Source of the DNA: Oscillatoriales cyanobacterium PMM_0080
GTDB lineage: Bacteria; Cyanobacteriota; Cyanobacteriia; Cyanobacteriales; Microcoleaceae
Length of the DNA: 47,612 nucleotides
Direction: 5' to 3'
Assembly: GCA_949127775.1 (NCBI GenBank)
Contig: CASBQF010000263.1
Location: 1 to 47,612, forward strand
Program-made: the position numbers and the translations under genes
Shown: positions 1 to 8,318 of the stretch, in pieces
Numbering within the stretch: the stretch's first letter is position 1
How the letters are laid out: each line of letters opens with the position of its first letter
The notes under the pieces: model-generated
What the model saw: only the letters and a program-made list of their open reading frames with translations
The model's database searches: none
What the model was told of the DNA's origin: nothing

Positions 1-338
1 ATCGTGCGATCGCCCAAAAGCTGCATATCCAAGCACGATCGCAAACTCCGGCCAATCAACCGCTGGATTTCTTGAGTGCGCCCCGACAATTTCATAAATT
101 CCCGATCTTGTCGCTGCGGCGTAGATCCTGGTAACATCCGGTACTCCGCAGTCAGCCAACCTTTTCCAGTATTCTCCAGAAACCTAGGCACTCCCGGCTT
201 AATCGTAACGCTGCACAGTACCTGAGTGTCGCCACTTTTTGCTATCACCGATCCGCTGGCAAATTTGGTAAATTCGCGATCGAAACTAATCGGACGGAGT
301 TGATTTGGCTGTCTGCCATCGGCACGTTTTATGGACAT
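1..338 (-). CDS. rph: Ribonuclease PH, N-terminal part (runs off the window)
   Basis: Phosphorolytic 3'-5' exoribonuclease that trims the 3' ends of tRNA precursors. About 112 residues are visible, starting [16 protein letters not shown] from the ATG at 336-338 on the minus strand. The family signatures are clear: the DGRQPxQLRP opening, [23 protein letters not shown], and [16 protein letters not shown], which forms part of the active site. The C-terminal half lies beyond base 1. It is on the same strand as adk, 91 bp downstream of it, with a heptamer repeat tract between them. Recognised from the family; the identification is secure even though the gene is truncated by the window edge. Confidence 0.95.
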   Translation of the reverse strand, partial: MSIKRADGRQPNQLRPISFDREFTKFASGSVIAKSGDTQVLCSVTIKPGVPRFLENTGKGWLTAEYRMLPGSTPQRQDREFMKLSGRTQEIQRLIGRSLRSCLDMQLLGDRT

Positions 339-340
339 AA

Positions 341-396
341 GTTATTCGTTATTCGTTATTCGTTATTTGTTATTTGTTATTCGTTATTTGTTATTG
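341..396. repeat. Tandem heptamer repeat (GTTATTC/GTTATTT), 8 units
   Basis: Eight consecutive 7-base units of GTTATTY sit just upstream of the rph start codon, in the rph-adk spacer. This is the short tandemly repeated repetitive (STRR) type found in filamentous cyanobacteria. It leaves little room for a conventional ribosome binding site in front of rph. Confidence 0.9.
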
Positions 397-429
397 GTAA
401 CAATCAACTGCCAACTGCTTTCGGGCCAA

Positions 430-981
430 CTAACTATTAACAAATTTAAGAATATCCTGCTGTACTTCTTCTGATGGTCGATCGCCGTTGATAGTTAACA
501 GCTTGTTGCGATACTCATAATAATCTAAAAGCGGGAGAGTTTGCTCCTCGAATAAATCGAGCCGCCGTTGTAAAATTTCTGGACTATCGTCCGATCGCGC
601 TCGCTGGATCGATCGACTCAACAACAACTCAGTCGGAACCTTCAACCAAATCGCCCAATCTATCTCTTGTGCCAAATCGTCTAATAAAAAATCCAACTCC
701 TCAGCTTGAAAAGCCGTTCGTGGATAGCCCTCCAACACCCAGCTATTAAAGACATCCCACAGCATCAGTCGGCGGCGAATGAAGTGAATCATAGCTATGT
801 CGGGAACTAACTCCCCTGTTTTGACATAAGGCATCGCCAACTTGCCCAAAGCTGTTTCAGAAGCAATCGCCTCCCGCAGAATATCCCCCAAAGCGAGCAA
901 AGGAATGCTCAAATTGTTGCACAGTAGTTTTGCCTGAGTTCCCTTTCCCGCTCCTGGCCCTCCTATAATCACTAATCTCAC
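430..981 (-). CDS. adk: Adenylate kinase, short form
   Basis: Cytoplasmic enzyme catalysing ATP + AMP = 2 ADP. The 183-residue protein opens MRLVIIGGPGAGKGTQAKLL, which holds the P-loop GGPGAGKGT at residues 7-15. The AMP-binding region follows (LGDILREAI, then LEGYPRTAFQAEEL in place of the usual DGFPRT). A short lid segment has RARSDDSPEILQRRL with the catalytic arginines, and there is no zinc-binding Cys4 lid, as in short cyanobacterial forms. E replaces the usual D in the GYPRT motif. Cyanobacteria often carry more than one adk; the more typical copy lies next to ribosomal genes, so this may be an accessory paralogue. The family is certain, the paralogue status is inference. Confidence 0.9.
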   Translation of the reverse strand: MRLVIIGGPGAGKGTQAKLLCNNLSIPLLALGDILREAIASETALGKLAMPYVKTGELVPDIAMIHFIRRRLMLWDVFNSWVLEGYPRTAFQAEELDFLLDDLAQEIDWAIWLKVPTELLLSRSIQRARSDDSPEILQRRLDLFEEQTLPLLDYYEYRNKLLTINGDRPSEEVQQDILKFVNS

Positions 982-1205
982 ACTGCTTTGCTCCTACCGC
1001 TGCTACACTCAAATTTTACCTGTTATTGAGATCGATCGGGCAAAATGACTGCGAATCCGACTACAGCTAGCTTTTGACAATTTGTATATCTAGCGTGTGA
1101 TGCGATGTGCGATCGGCCAAGTACACTATATATTGTTAAGCAGGCTCCATCCCAGTCAAGGTCAAAGCCACACTCCAGACTCAATTACTAATTAAATATT
1201 GCCCT

Positions 1206-1736
1206 ATGGTTGCTCAGTTACAAACCCCTAAACTCAATTTAACCCACAGCTTGCCCTACACAGTTGAAGGGCTGGTGCAAGTTTTTACAGCCCCGCACCG
1301 CTGCTTTTTCACCAGTGTCATGGCTCAGGCGCTCCGAATTGCAGGACAGGGGAATCCGGTGTTAGCAGTGCAATTTCTCAAAGGGGGAATCAATCAAGGG
1401 CATCAGCATCCGGTGCGGCTGGGGCAGAATTTAGATTGGGTGCGATGCGATTTGTCCCGCTGCATTGACAAGGCCGATTTAGATGAGCTAGAAGTGCGAT
1501 CGATCGAACAATTGTGGCAATACGTTCAAAATACGGTGCGCGAAAGCAGTTATGCCTTAGTTATTCTCGACGAATTGAGTTTAGCTGTGAATTTAGGCTT
1601 AATTCCCGAATCTGAAGTGCTGGCATTGATTGACAGCAAGCCACACCATTTAGATATTATTTTGACCGGGCCTTCGATGCCACCAGCAATTTTGGAAGTT
1701 GCCGACCAAGTTACTGAAATTCGCCGCAGTCAATGA
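1206..1736 (+). CDS. BtuR/CobA-like P-loop-fold protein with degenerate P-loop
   Basis: The 176-residue protein has the fold signature of ATP:cob(I)alamin adenosyltransferases (BtuR/CobO): GLVQVF at about residues 22-27, VLAVQFLKGG at 52-61 and a Walker-B-like VILDELSLAVNLGLI at about 118-132, followed by ILTGPSMPPAILEVADQVTEI, which matches the family C terminus. However, the GNGKGKT loop expected after VQVF is replaced by TAPHRCFFTS, with no GK[ST]. ATP binding by the standard mode is therefore unlikely. I infer a cyanobacterial protein that kept the fold but not the classical activity. It stands alone, divergent from adk. The ATG at 1206 is the first in-frame start and gives the expected N terminus. 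Confidence 0.75.
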   Translation: MVAQLQTPKLNLTHSLPYTVEGLVQVFTAPHRCFFTSVMAQALRIAGQGNPVLAVQFLKGGINQGHQHPVRLGQNLDWVRCDLSRCIDKADLDELEVRSIEQLWQYVQNTVRESSYALVILDELSLAVNLGLIPESEVLALIDSKPHHLDIILTGPSMPPAILEVADQVTEIRRSQ

Positions 1737-1945
1737 CAATTTGTAGGGTGCGCAATGCGCACCTTACCACCGATCGGTGAGAACTCAAATAACAAATAAC
1801 AGCTAAAGTCGATTTGTAGCGCAATGCGCACCTTACCACCGATTATTGAAAATTCAAATAACTACTAACTACTAACAAATAACAACTAACAAATAACAAC
1901 TAACAACCAACCAACAACCAACTACTAACAACTAACAACCAACTA
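1737..1945. repeat. Spacer with duplicated 'GCGCAATGCGCACCTTACCACCGA' unit and heptamer tract
   Basis: Two copies of a TGTAG-GGTGCGCAATGCGCACC-type palindrome lie at about 1742-1775 and 1814-1842, each followed by TTACCACCGAT. A long AACTAAC/AACTACT heptamer tract (about 1855-1945) then runs directly into the stop codon of the minus-strand kinase gene. No gene is seen here. Confidence 0.75.
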
Positions 1946-3442
1946 CAAATCTCGCCGTGACAGCAAAAACCACACGCCGCCCAAACCCAAAACACCGCAT
2001 AAAACCCCGCCTTCCCACCCAAAAACAGTCCCCCCAGGCAAATGTCCAGGCATTGCCTTAGAAGTAAAATTTAGTTCAGAATAGTATACCCACTGACCAC
2101 TAACCCGCCAGCCCACGCGATCGCCAAACTTCTCCCAAACTGTGGCATCATAAACACTAGCCTTTCCCCCCGACTTTACCCACAAACCCTTTTGCACAGA
2201 AAAGCCAAACCTGCGGTGACTATGCTTAACCCAAAGTTGGTCAATAGTCTGCAAATCCTTAGCAGGAAACCTCCTAATATCTTCCTCGCTCAAATAACCC
2301 CTTGAAACTTGCTCCATCACTTCCAGCATTTTCACAGAAGTTTCCTCATCAGCAGCCCGCCAATTTTTAGCAGCCAGCAGCCTTTCCAATTGAGAATAAT
2401 CTATCCCTTTTTCCGACTCTAAGTTCATAGAAACTAGCGGAGTCTGAGTCACAGGTTGAGTCGGTATAGAAGGACTAAGAACAGTTGCCTGCTGAGAGTT
2501 TGGCGCTGGTGAAACCACCACAACAGCAGGTTTTACAAACTCCACAACTTCCAGAGCAGACTTATAGCGGTCTTTGACATATTCCTGAATCAACTTATCT
2601 AAAATTCCGCCTAAATCCTGGCTAATCTTTGTTCCTTTCGGCAAAGCCTCCCTCCACAGCCAGCGACCTTCGAGCGGGTCGTAAAGGTCATCATGAATGT
2701 CCCCGTAGATATCCAAATAAGGCATCACAGAAGTCAGCAACCGAATACAAGTCACCCCCAAACTATAAAGGTCGCTAGCAGGAACCGCCCTACCGTGGCG
2801 CTGTTCTAGTGCCGCATAACCAGGAGTTCCTAACTTCGTTCCAGCTTTAGTCGGAGCCTCAGCTACTACCTGTTTGGAAACCCCAAAATCTATCAGAACC
2901 AACTTGCGATCGCGATTGCGGCGGATTACATTCTCAGGCTTAATATCCCGGTGAATCACATTCCGCTCGTGAACAAAATTCAGCAAAGGCAACAAATCTA
3001 ACAGTAGTTCTCGAATCTTAATTTCGCTATAACCACCGTACTTTTCTAACTCATCCTTTAAATTATTGCCATCAATAAACTCTTGCACCAAATACAAGCG
3101 CCCATCTTCCTCGAAATAAGAAATCAACTGAGGAATTTGCGGGTGTTTCAGTTCGTAGAGCCGTCGGGCTTCCTGTTCAAACAGTCGGACATACTTCTTA
3201 AAATGAGCAGGCTTCCGCTGAAACTCCTGCGGCGGCGACAACTGTTTGATAACGCACAGTTCCTCAAATTTTCCATGATTGACAGCTCGAAAAGTCCTGC
3301 CAAATCCTCCGTCGCGCAGCGGCTCAGTTGCTGCATAAAGGTCTTTTAGCAGCAGCTTGGAACCACAATTAAGACAATACTTTGTGCCTGGTGGGTTCTG
3401 ACGCTTGTCTCTTGGGCAATCGAGATTAAGGCAGTATGTCAT
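1943..3442 (-). CDS. Serine/threonine protein kinase with C-terminal GUN4 domain
   Basis: A 499-residue multidomain protein. Residues about 4-30 form a zinc-ribbon-like Cys4 (CLNLDCP and YCLNCG). A eukaryotic-type kinase follows: glycine loop RDGGFGRTF, lysine in CVIKQL, catalytic loop HRDIKPENVI, metal-binding LIDFGVSK, and activation-segment GTPGYAALEQ. After a proline- and glutamine-rich linker (about 305-345) comes a GUN4 domain (about 350-455: IDYSQLERLLAAKNWRAADEET, with later RRFGFSVQKGLW and FGDRVGWR). A hydrophobic C-terminal helix (GGVLCGVLGLGGVWFLL) suggests a membrane anchor. GUN4 binds Mg-protoporphyrin and stimulates Mg-chelatase, so the fusion could link tetrapyrrole sensing to phosphorylation; that is inference. 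The stop codon lies against a heptamer repeat tract. Confidence 0.92.
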   Translation of the reverse strand: MTYCLNLDCPRDKRQNPPGTKYCLNCGSKLLLKDLYAATEPLRDGGFGRTFRAVNHGKFEELCVIKQLSPPQEFQRKPAHFKKYVRLFEQEARRLYELKHPQIPQLISYFEEDGRLYLVQEFIDGNNLKDELEKYGGYSEIKIRELLLDLLPLLNFVHERNVIHRDIKPENVIRRNRDRKLVLIDFGVSKQVVAEAPTKAGTKLGTPGYAALEQRHGRAVPASDLYSLGVTCIRLLTSVMPYLDIYGDIHDDLYDPLEGRWLWREALPKGTKISQDLGGILDKLIQEYVKDRYKSALEVVEFVKPAVVVVSPAPNSQQATVLSPSIPTQPVTQTPLVSMNLESEKGIDYSQLERLLAAKNWRAADEETSVKMLEVMEQVSRGYLSEEDIRRFPAKDLQTIDQLWVKHSHRRFGFSVQKGLWVKSGGKASVYDATVWEKFGDRVGWRVSGQWVYYSELNFTSKAMPGHLPGGTVFGWEGGVLCGVLGLGGVWFLLSRRDL

Positions 3443-3482
3443 ATATTAAAAGATGCAAACAAAATTATGCTCAGGGTGTCAT

Positions 3483-3605
3483 TAGACTTCTTGCAAAATT
3501 CATTTTAATCAAATTTTGTAACAGGCAAGATGCCTGTTCCACAAGAAAAAAACTTTTTGTGGGATGGGCATCTTGCCCGTCCTAGTTATTTTTGCAAGAG
3601 GTCTA
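3483..3605. mobile_element. Small MITE-like inverted repeat element
   Basis: Terminal inverted repeats TAGACTTCTTGCAAAA (3483-3498) and TTTTGCAAGAGGTCTA (3590-3605) match at 15 of 16 positions. The interior contains two GGCAAGATGCC / GGGCATCTTGCCC arms. It has no coding potential. It looks like a non-autonomous element or dispersed palindrome 41 bp upstream of the kinase start. Confidence 0.6.
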
Positions 3606-4342
3606 TTTTATTCAAGAGTCCGATCGCGAGCTGTTTTTTTGTTGTTGAGGCGAGCCCCCGAACTTTACTACAGTAGCAGCTATTTTCCCGCTCTCAGAGG
3701 CGCTCTCGCTAGACTGCCTCTGAGCAAGTATACCTCTCTTGAGGGTTTGACCTCAAACTCGAAGCCCAAATCTAGCCTGAAACTCCGAGAAGGCCCAATA
3801 CATTTGATTTAGCGGTCAAATAGCCAGCAGATTGGGTGGATCTGGTGCGCATTCAAATATATTCCTAGGGGCTTTCGCACTGACGGCAGTAAATCTCTGT
3901 TTCTCATTAATAAATTGCCTGCCGTCAGTGCGAGATCCCTTCCACTCATTGAGATGCACCCCAGCAGATTTAAAAAAAAATAGTAATTTATTATCGGCTC
4001 AGTTAGCTCTGCAACGCAAAAAAAACTTAGGATTCCACGTGAGATATAATTTTATTAGCAGAGAGAATCAGACTAATGGGCTCTGTGGCTGCCCTCAAGT
4101 TCGTTAGGGAAGCCCTCGAAGAGGATCGACCTTAATATTTCCCCTGTATAAACTTTTACAAAAAGCCCAGCCAAAGCAACAATCCAAAAGTCCCCAACAA
4201 ACGTACATTAAAAATCAATACAAGAAGAGCACGCTGAGTAATCCGAGCGCGATCGGACAATTAGCCAGTTTTCCCTCTGCCCTTCTTTCAGCTATTGCCA
4301 CTTAAATTTATTTCGCTCCGTCTACTTAATTAGGAACTGCCA
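3606..4342. other. Gene-free spacer with two strong hairpins
   Basis: About 740 bp without a credible gene; the open frames here lack ribosome sites, known domains and sensible composition. Two hairpins stand out: CTCAGAGGC/GCCTCTGAG at 3693-3701 and 3716-3724, and a perfect 15-bp stem TCGCACTGACGGCAG/CTGCCGTCAGTGCGA at 3875-3889 and 3919-3933 with a 29-nt loop. The last 200 bp probably hold the promoter of the downstream membrane protein gene, but I could not place it. Confidence 0.6.
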
Positions 4343-5794
4343 GTGACACCAAAACTACAGCCCTCTAAAAAATCAAACTCTCCCGCATTAGCACCAAAAG
4401 TACCCTGGTTCGAGCGGTTTATCGCACTTGTCGCCCTCGGAAATTTCAGCCTAGTATTATTTGACATAAGTTATGTACCTTGGCGAGATTTCTACTTTCG
4501 ACAATGGCCAGTTATTACCCAACTATACGACCCATTTAAAGGAATCAAACCCAACCGAGACACCGAACAATATCTAAAAACCTTACAAGAATTAAAAATT
4601 CAAGTAGTTGAAACAGGCTTGCCATCTCCCGTAGTAGCAGCAAAATTGCAGGAAATAAACAATCTGAGTACGAAAATGATCGACGAAGATCCGTTTCGAG
4701 TAGCATCCAAAAGTGGAACCCTAGAAAAAATTAAAGACCGAATGCGCGATCGCACCCCGAATCCGCAACAATCCGCCAAACAATCATTCCGAACATTCTG
4801 GAGCCAAGACCATTTAAGCAAACAAGGCTGGCAACAAGAAATAACATGGTTTGACGCCAAAATCAAGCCATTAATCGCCACCAACTATTACAGGACGATC
4901 GGAGAAAACGGCGAATTTACCGACAACTTCTGGCAAATCGACCTGCCATTTATCGCCATATTCGCGATCGAATTTTTAGCCCGTACCTACTTCATCAGCC
5001 GCCGCCACCGCAGCGTCAGTTGGCGAGCAGCCATGCTCTGGCGGTGGTACGACATCTTCCTGATCCTCCCATTCTGGCGACTGTTGCGAATATTACCAGT
5101 CACAATCCGCATCCACCAAGCCAAAATGCCCGATCTCCAACCCATACGCGCCCAAATCAGCCGAGGTTTCGTCGCCAACTTCGCCCAAGAATTAACCGAA
5201 GTAGTAGTAATTCAGCTCATCAACCAGATGCAACAATCAGTTACCACAGGCGAACTAGCTCGTCAACTATTTCAATCCCCAAAACAGCGATATTTAGACA
5301 TCAACAATATCAACGAAATAGAAGCGATCGCCACCCATCTAGTCCAAATCACCATCTACAAAGTCCTCCCCCAACTCCAGCCAGACCTAGAAGCTCTCCT
5401 CCGCTACAATATTGAAGGCTTCCTCAAACAATCCCCTCTCTATCAAGGATGGAAGCAAGTACCCGGATTGGGAAACCTGCCCACACAGCTAGCAGAGCAA
5501 TTAGTTGCAGAACTATCCAAATTAGTCACCGTCGGCCCCCAAGATGCCTACGAAGCCTTTAAAATCGCCAGCGAAGACCCCGTAGGCATCAAACTCTCAA
5601 GCCAGCTAGTCCAACATTTCGGGCAAGCTTTAGGAGCCGAACTGCAACAGCAGCAAACCTGGCAAGAAATACAACTGCTGCTGTGCGACTTCCTAGAAGA
5701 GTTCAAAATTAACTACATCCAGCGGTTGAGTGAAGAAGACTTCGAGAAAATTTTAGAACAAGCCAAAGAATTGCAACGGATAGCCCCGCGTTAG
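4343..5794 (+). CDS. Conserved cyanobacterial membrane protein of unknown function
   Basis: A 483-residue protein starting at a GTG (no ATG is available close to the first hydrophobic helix). A membrane segment lies at about residues 26-46 (FIALVALGNFSLVLFDISYV). A second hydrophobic region at about 195-260 includes LPFIAIFAIEFLARTYFIS and YDIFLILPFWRLLRILPV; its arginine-rich SRRHRSVSWRAAMLWRWYD loop resembles the S3-S4 region of voltage-sensor-like proteins. The last 220 residues are soluble, helical and rich in Gln and Glu. I recognise no enzyme motif and do not assign a function. It lies directly upstream of the rimP-nusA-infB cluster on the same strand, but a predicted promoter and RNA separate it from rimP. 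Confidence 0.8.
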   Translation: MTPKLQPSKKSNSPALAPKVPWFERFIALVALGNFSLVLFDISYVPWRDFYFRQWPVITQLYDPFKGIKPNRDTEQYLKTLQELKIQVVETGLPSPVVAAKLQEINNLSTKMIDEDPFRVASKSGTLEKIKDRMRDRTPNPQQSAKQSFRTFWSQDHLSKQGWQQEITWFDAKIKPLIATNYYRTIGENGEFTDNFWQIDLPFIAIFAIEFLARTYFISRRHRSVSWRAAMLWRWYDIFLILPFWRLLRILPVTIRIHQAKMPDLQPIRAQISRGFVANFAQELTEVVVIQLINQMQQSVTTGELARQLFQSPKQRYLDINNINEIEAIATHLVQITIYKVLPQLQPDLEALLRYNIEGFLKQSPLYQGWKQVPGLGNLPTQLAEQLVAELSKLVTVGPQDAYEAFKIASEDPVGIKLSSQLVQHFGQALGAELQQQQTWQEIQLLLCDFLEEFKINYIQRLSEEDFEKILEQAKELQRIAPR

Positions 5795-5894
5795 CAAAAT
5801 GTCACTTGTTAGTTGCGCTCGCTCGCGAAGTCCCGAAGGGATGCCTTGTTTGGCCCCACTCGCCCCTCCGGGAATAGGCCAGCTCTCAAGAGGT

Positions 5895-5924
5895 TTGTCA
5901 CTGGGCGGGCGATCGAGCTAAACT
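5895..5924 (+). promoter_or_regulatory. Promoter for candidate small RNA / rimP leader
   Basis: TTGTCA (5895-5900), an 18-bp spacer and TAAACT (5919-5924). Initiation would be near 5931, just before the structured element. Assigned by consensus only. Confidence 0.45.
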
Positions 5925-5930
5925 AAAAAC

Positions 5931-6015
5931 TGAGGTCTACCTTCGATCGGAAGGAGCCCTCAAACTTCTTGGAAGAAACTGTTTCACCTAGGAGTGGGTC
6001 AAGCCCACTTTTTTT
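5931..6015 (+). ncRNA. Candidate Yfr2/Cyano-1-like small RNA or attenuated rimP leader
   Basis: About 85 nt with three stacked structures. The first is hairpin CCTTC-GATCG-GAAGG (5940-5954). Next is a CAAACTTCTTGGAAGAAACTG segment (5961-5981) resembling the conserved TTGGAAAC-type loop of Yfr2 (Cyano-1) RNAs. Last is an intrinsic terminator AGTGGG-tcaag-CCCACT followed by seven T residues (5993-6015). A promoter fits at 5895-5924. Yfr2 RNAs are cyanobacterial sRNAs of 60-95 nt with a terminal hairpin; this version carries GGAAGAAAC rather than the exact GGAAAC. The alternative is a transcription-attenuation leader of rimP, whose start lies 53 nt beyond the T tract. Confidence 0.5.
5993..6015 (+). 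terminator. Intrinsic terminator upstream of rimP
   Basis: Stem AGTGGG / CCCACT (5993-5998 and 6004-6009) followed by a run of T to 6015. Its position 53 nt upstream of the rimP start codon means it either ends a small RNA or attenuates the operon. Confidence 0.75.
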
Positions 6016-6068
6016 GTTGCATAAGTCGCAGGAAAAGAGTAAGACCAGTTTTAACTTCACTATCCGAT

Positions 6069-6539
6069 ATGACTCATCCTCTAATCCCACAAATCATTGA
6101 CTTAGCTACCCCCGTTGCGGAAACACTGGGATTGGAAGTAGTGGGAGCAGTGTTTCACACCAACCAAAATCCTCCCGTCTTGCGGATAGACATCCGCAAC
6201 CTTCAGCAAGACACCGGTTTAGCCGACTGCCAACGGATGAGTACAGCCCTGGAAGCCGAGTTAGAAGCATCCGAAATCATCCCCGATGCCTACGTGCTGG
6301 AGATTTCCAGTCCCGGCATATCCCGATTGCTCAGTAGCGATCGAGAATTCATTACCTTTAAAGGTTTCCCCGTAACAGTCAAAGCCACCGAACCGGACTC
6401 GCGAATCAAAGAGTGGAAAGGACTACTGATCAGCCGGGATGAAACAACAGTTTATCTCAACCAAAAAGGGCGACAGGTAAAAATTCCCCGCCCTCAAATT
6501 GCCAAAGTTGAACTAGACGAAGGAACAAAGGAAAGGTAA
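6069..6539 (+). CDS. rimP: Ribosome maturation factor RimP
   Basis: Cytoplasmic factor needed for maturation of the 30S subunit. The 156-residue protein has the N-terminal alpha/beta domain ([22 protein letters not shown]) with the family signature [20 protein letters not shown] at about residues 76-95. The C-terminal Sm-like barrel follows ([34 protein letters not shown]). The ATG at 6069 ([10 protein letters not shown]) is preferred over an upstream in-frame start at 5994, because the upstream extension would translate the terminator. It opens the rimP-nusA-ylxR-infB cluster typical of bacteria. Confidence 0.95.
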   Translation: MTHPLIPQIIDLATPVAETLGLEVVGAVFHTNQNPPVLRIDIRNLQQDTGLADCQRMSTALEAELEASEIIPDAYVLEISSPGISRLLSSDREFITFKGFPVTVKATEPDSRIKEWKGLLISRDETTVYLNQKGRQVKIPRPQIAKVELDEGTKER

Positions 6540-6933
6540 AGGGAAATTTTGAGACTTGAGATTTAAGATTTGAGATTGCCTCGCAGTAAGCTAAAAATGC
6601 TTCGCTGCGAGTTAATTTTTAAGAATCAGATATGTATCAAGGGGTTGAATTGTTACCAAAAATAAATTGTAACAGCAACCAGCTTCCTTAATCTTATCGC
6701 GGAACTCATCAATCATCAACCATCGCTTTTTCTCGAAGATTACCAACTACAAATTACCGATTACCAGTTATAGCAAATCTGTGTTCGATCGGAATTGTAA
6801 AATCTACTCAACAGTCAACCACCAGTCATTTTTTCGACTGATAGTCAACAGTTAACAGTCAACAGTTAACAGTCATTCCGGTGCAACCGGAATTGATATT
6901 ACGTATTGTCAAAACAAAAAAGGAGTGTTTTAT
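6540..6933 (+). other. rimP-nusA spacer with repeats and a short palindrome
   Basis: Nearly 400 bp without a gene. It contains a hairpin CTCGCAG/CTGCGAG around 6582-6612, a tract of AGTCAACAGTTAAC repeats at about 6838-6874, and the palindrome ATTCCGGTGCAACCGGAAT at 6875-6893. The palindrome is the outer arm of the large palindrome family seen elsewhere in the window. The nusA ribosome site AGGAG lies at 6921-6925. Confidence 0.7.
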
Positions 6934-8226
6934 ATGTCAATGGTTCCCCTGCCCGGACTAAAAGAAATGGTCGAAGGTATTAGCAAAGAACGAAACTTAC
7001 CCAAACACGCCGTACAAGCAGCCTTGCGAGAAGCCCTGCTCAAAGGATACGAACGCTACCGCCGCACCCAAAAACTAGACCACTTCAGCGAAGAATACTT
7101 CGACAACTTTGATGTAGAACTCGACGCAGAACAAGAAGGTTTCCGCGTTTTAGCCAACAAAACGATTGTCGAAGAAGTCGCCAATCCCGATCACGAGATA
7201 TCACTTTCCGAAGTCCAAGAAGTAGCCACCGAAGCTCAGCCTGGGAGCATCGTGCTAGTAGACGTAACACCAAATCAAAAAGAATTTGGTCGCATGGCAG
7301 CCATCCAGACCAAACAAGTGCTGGCACAAAAATTGCGCGATCAACAGCGCAAAATGATTCAAGAAGAGTTCAAAGATTTAGAAGAAACCGTTCTACAAGC
7401 AAGAGTGCTCAGGTTTGAGAGGCAGTCGGTAATTTTGGCAGTCACCAGCAGTTTCGGTCAGCCAGAAGTAGATGCAGAACTCCCGAAGCGCGAACAGTTG
7501 CCTAACGATAATTACCGGGCAAACGCCACATTTAAGGTCTATCTCAAAAAAGTAGGCGAAGGCTCTACTAGAGGCCCACAGTTACTTGTTTCTAGAGCAG
7601 ATGCAGGTTTGGTGGTTTACCTATTTGCTAACGAAGTGCCAGAAATTGAAGACGGAGTGGTGAGGATTGTCGCCGTAGCCAGAGAGGCAAATCCTCCGTC
7701 GCGGCACGTCGGCCCCCGGACTAAAATAGCAGTTGATACGCTCGATCGCGACGTAGACCCAGTAGGAGCCTGCATCGGAGCACGGGGATCGCGGATTCAG
7801 GTAGTAGTCAACGAATTGCGTGGCGAAAAAATCGACGTAATCCGTTGGTCTCCCGATCCCTCAACCTATATTGCGAACGCCCTAAGTCCAGCTAGAGTAG
7901 ATGAAGTGCGTTTGGTGGCGCCAGAAGGCAGGCGTGCTCATATTTTGGTGGCTGAAGACCAACTGAGTCTCGCCATAGGCAAAGAAGGTCAGAACGTGCG
8001 CCTTGCAGCCCGCTTGACAGGTTGGAAAATCGATATCAAAGATATTGCTAAGTACGATCGCGACGCCGAAGACACCAAGTTAGAAGCAGAAGCAACTAGG
8101 CTCGAAGAACTAGCAGGCGATTACTACGAAGACGACGAAGCATCAGGCAATGGCGGCGACGAGGAAACCGCAGAATTTGAGGCACATCAAGCAGCCACCA
8201 CGGAAGAAACTGAAGCCCCAGTCTAA
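6934..8226 (+). CDS. nusA: Transcription elongation/termination factor NusA
   Basis: Binds RNA polymerase and nascent RNA and controls pausing, termination and antitermination. The 430-residue protein has the N-terminal polymerase-binding domain (MVPLPGLKEMVEGISKERNLPKHAVQAALREALLKGY region), an S1 domain (about 140-205), and two KH domains: DPVGACIGARGSRIQVVVNELRGEKID and LSLAIGKEGQNVRLAARLTGWKIDI regions. An acidic C-terminal tail (about 390-430) replaces the extra acidic repeats of E. coli NusA. I chose the ATG at 6934 because AGGAG at 6921-6925 is 8 nt away; a GTG at 6925 is part of that site. Confidence 0.97.
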   Translation: MSMVPLPGLKEMVEGISKERNLPKHAVQAALREALLKGYERYRRTQKLDHFSEEYFDNFDVELDAEQEGFRVLANKTIVEEVANPDHEISLSEVQEVATEAQPGSIVLVDVTPNQKEFGRMAAIQTKQVLAQKLRDQQRKMIQEEFKDLEETVLQARVLRFERQSVILAVTSSFGQPEVDAELPKREQLPNDNYRANATFKVYLKKVGEGSTRGPQLLVSRADAGLVVYLFANEVPEIEDGVVRIVAVAREANPPSRHVGPRTKIAVDTLDRDVDPVGACIGARGSRIQVVVNELRGEKIDVIRWSPDPSTYIANALSPARVDEVRLVAPEGRRAHILVAEDQLSLAIGKEGQNVRLAARLTGWKIDIKDIAKYDRDAEDTKLEAEATRLEELAGDYYEDDEASGNGGDEETAEFEAHQAATTEETEAPV

Positions 8227-8318
8227 AAACTGCGACATTCACTTTTATTTTCTTGACGGGAGACTAGGAGGACTTGTCCCCTACTCCCACTCTCCCACTC
8301 TCCCCCCTCTGACAAGAA

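Noticed and set aside
3564-4107. Two open frames of 82 and 91 codons in the spacer
   Set aside because: They run through palindromes and lack domains, ribosome sites and sensible composition.
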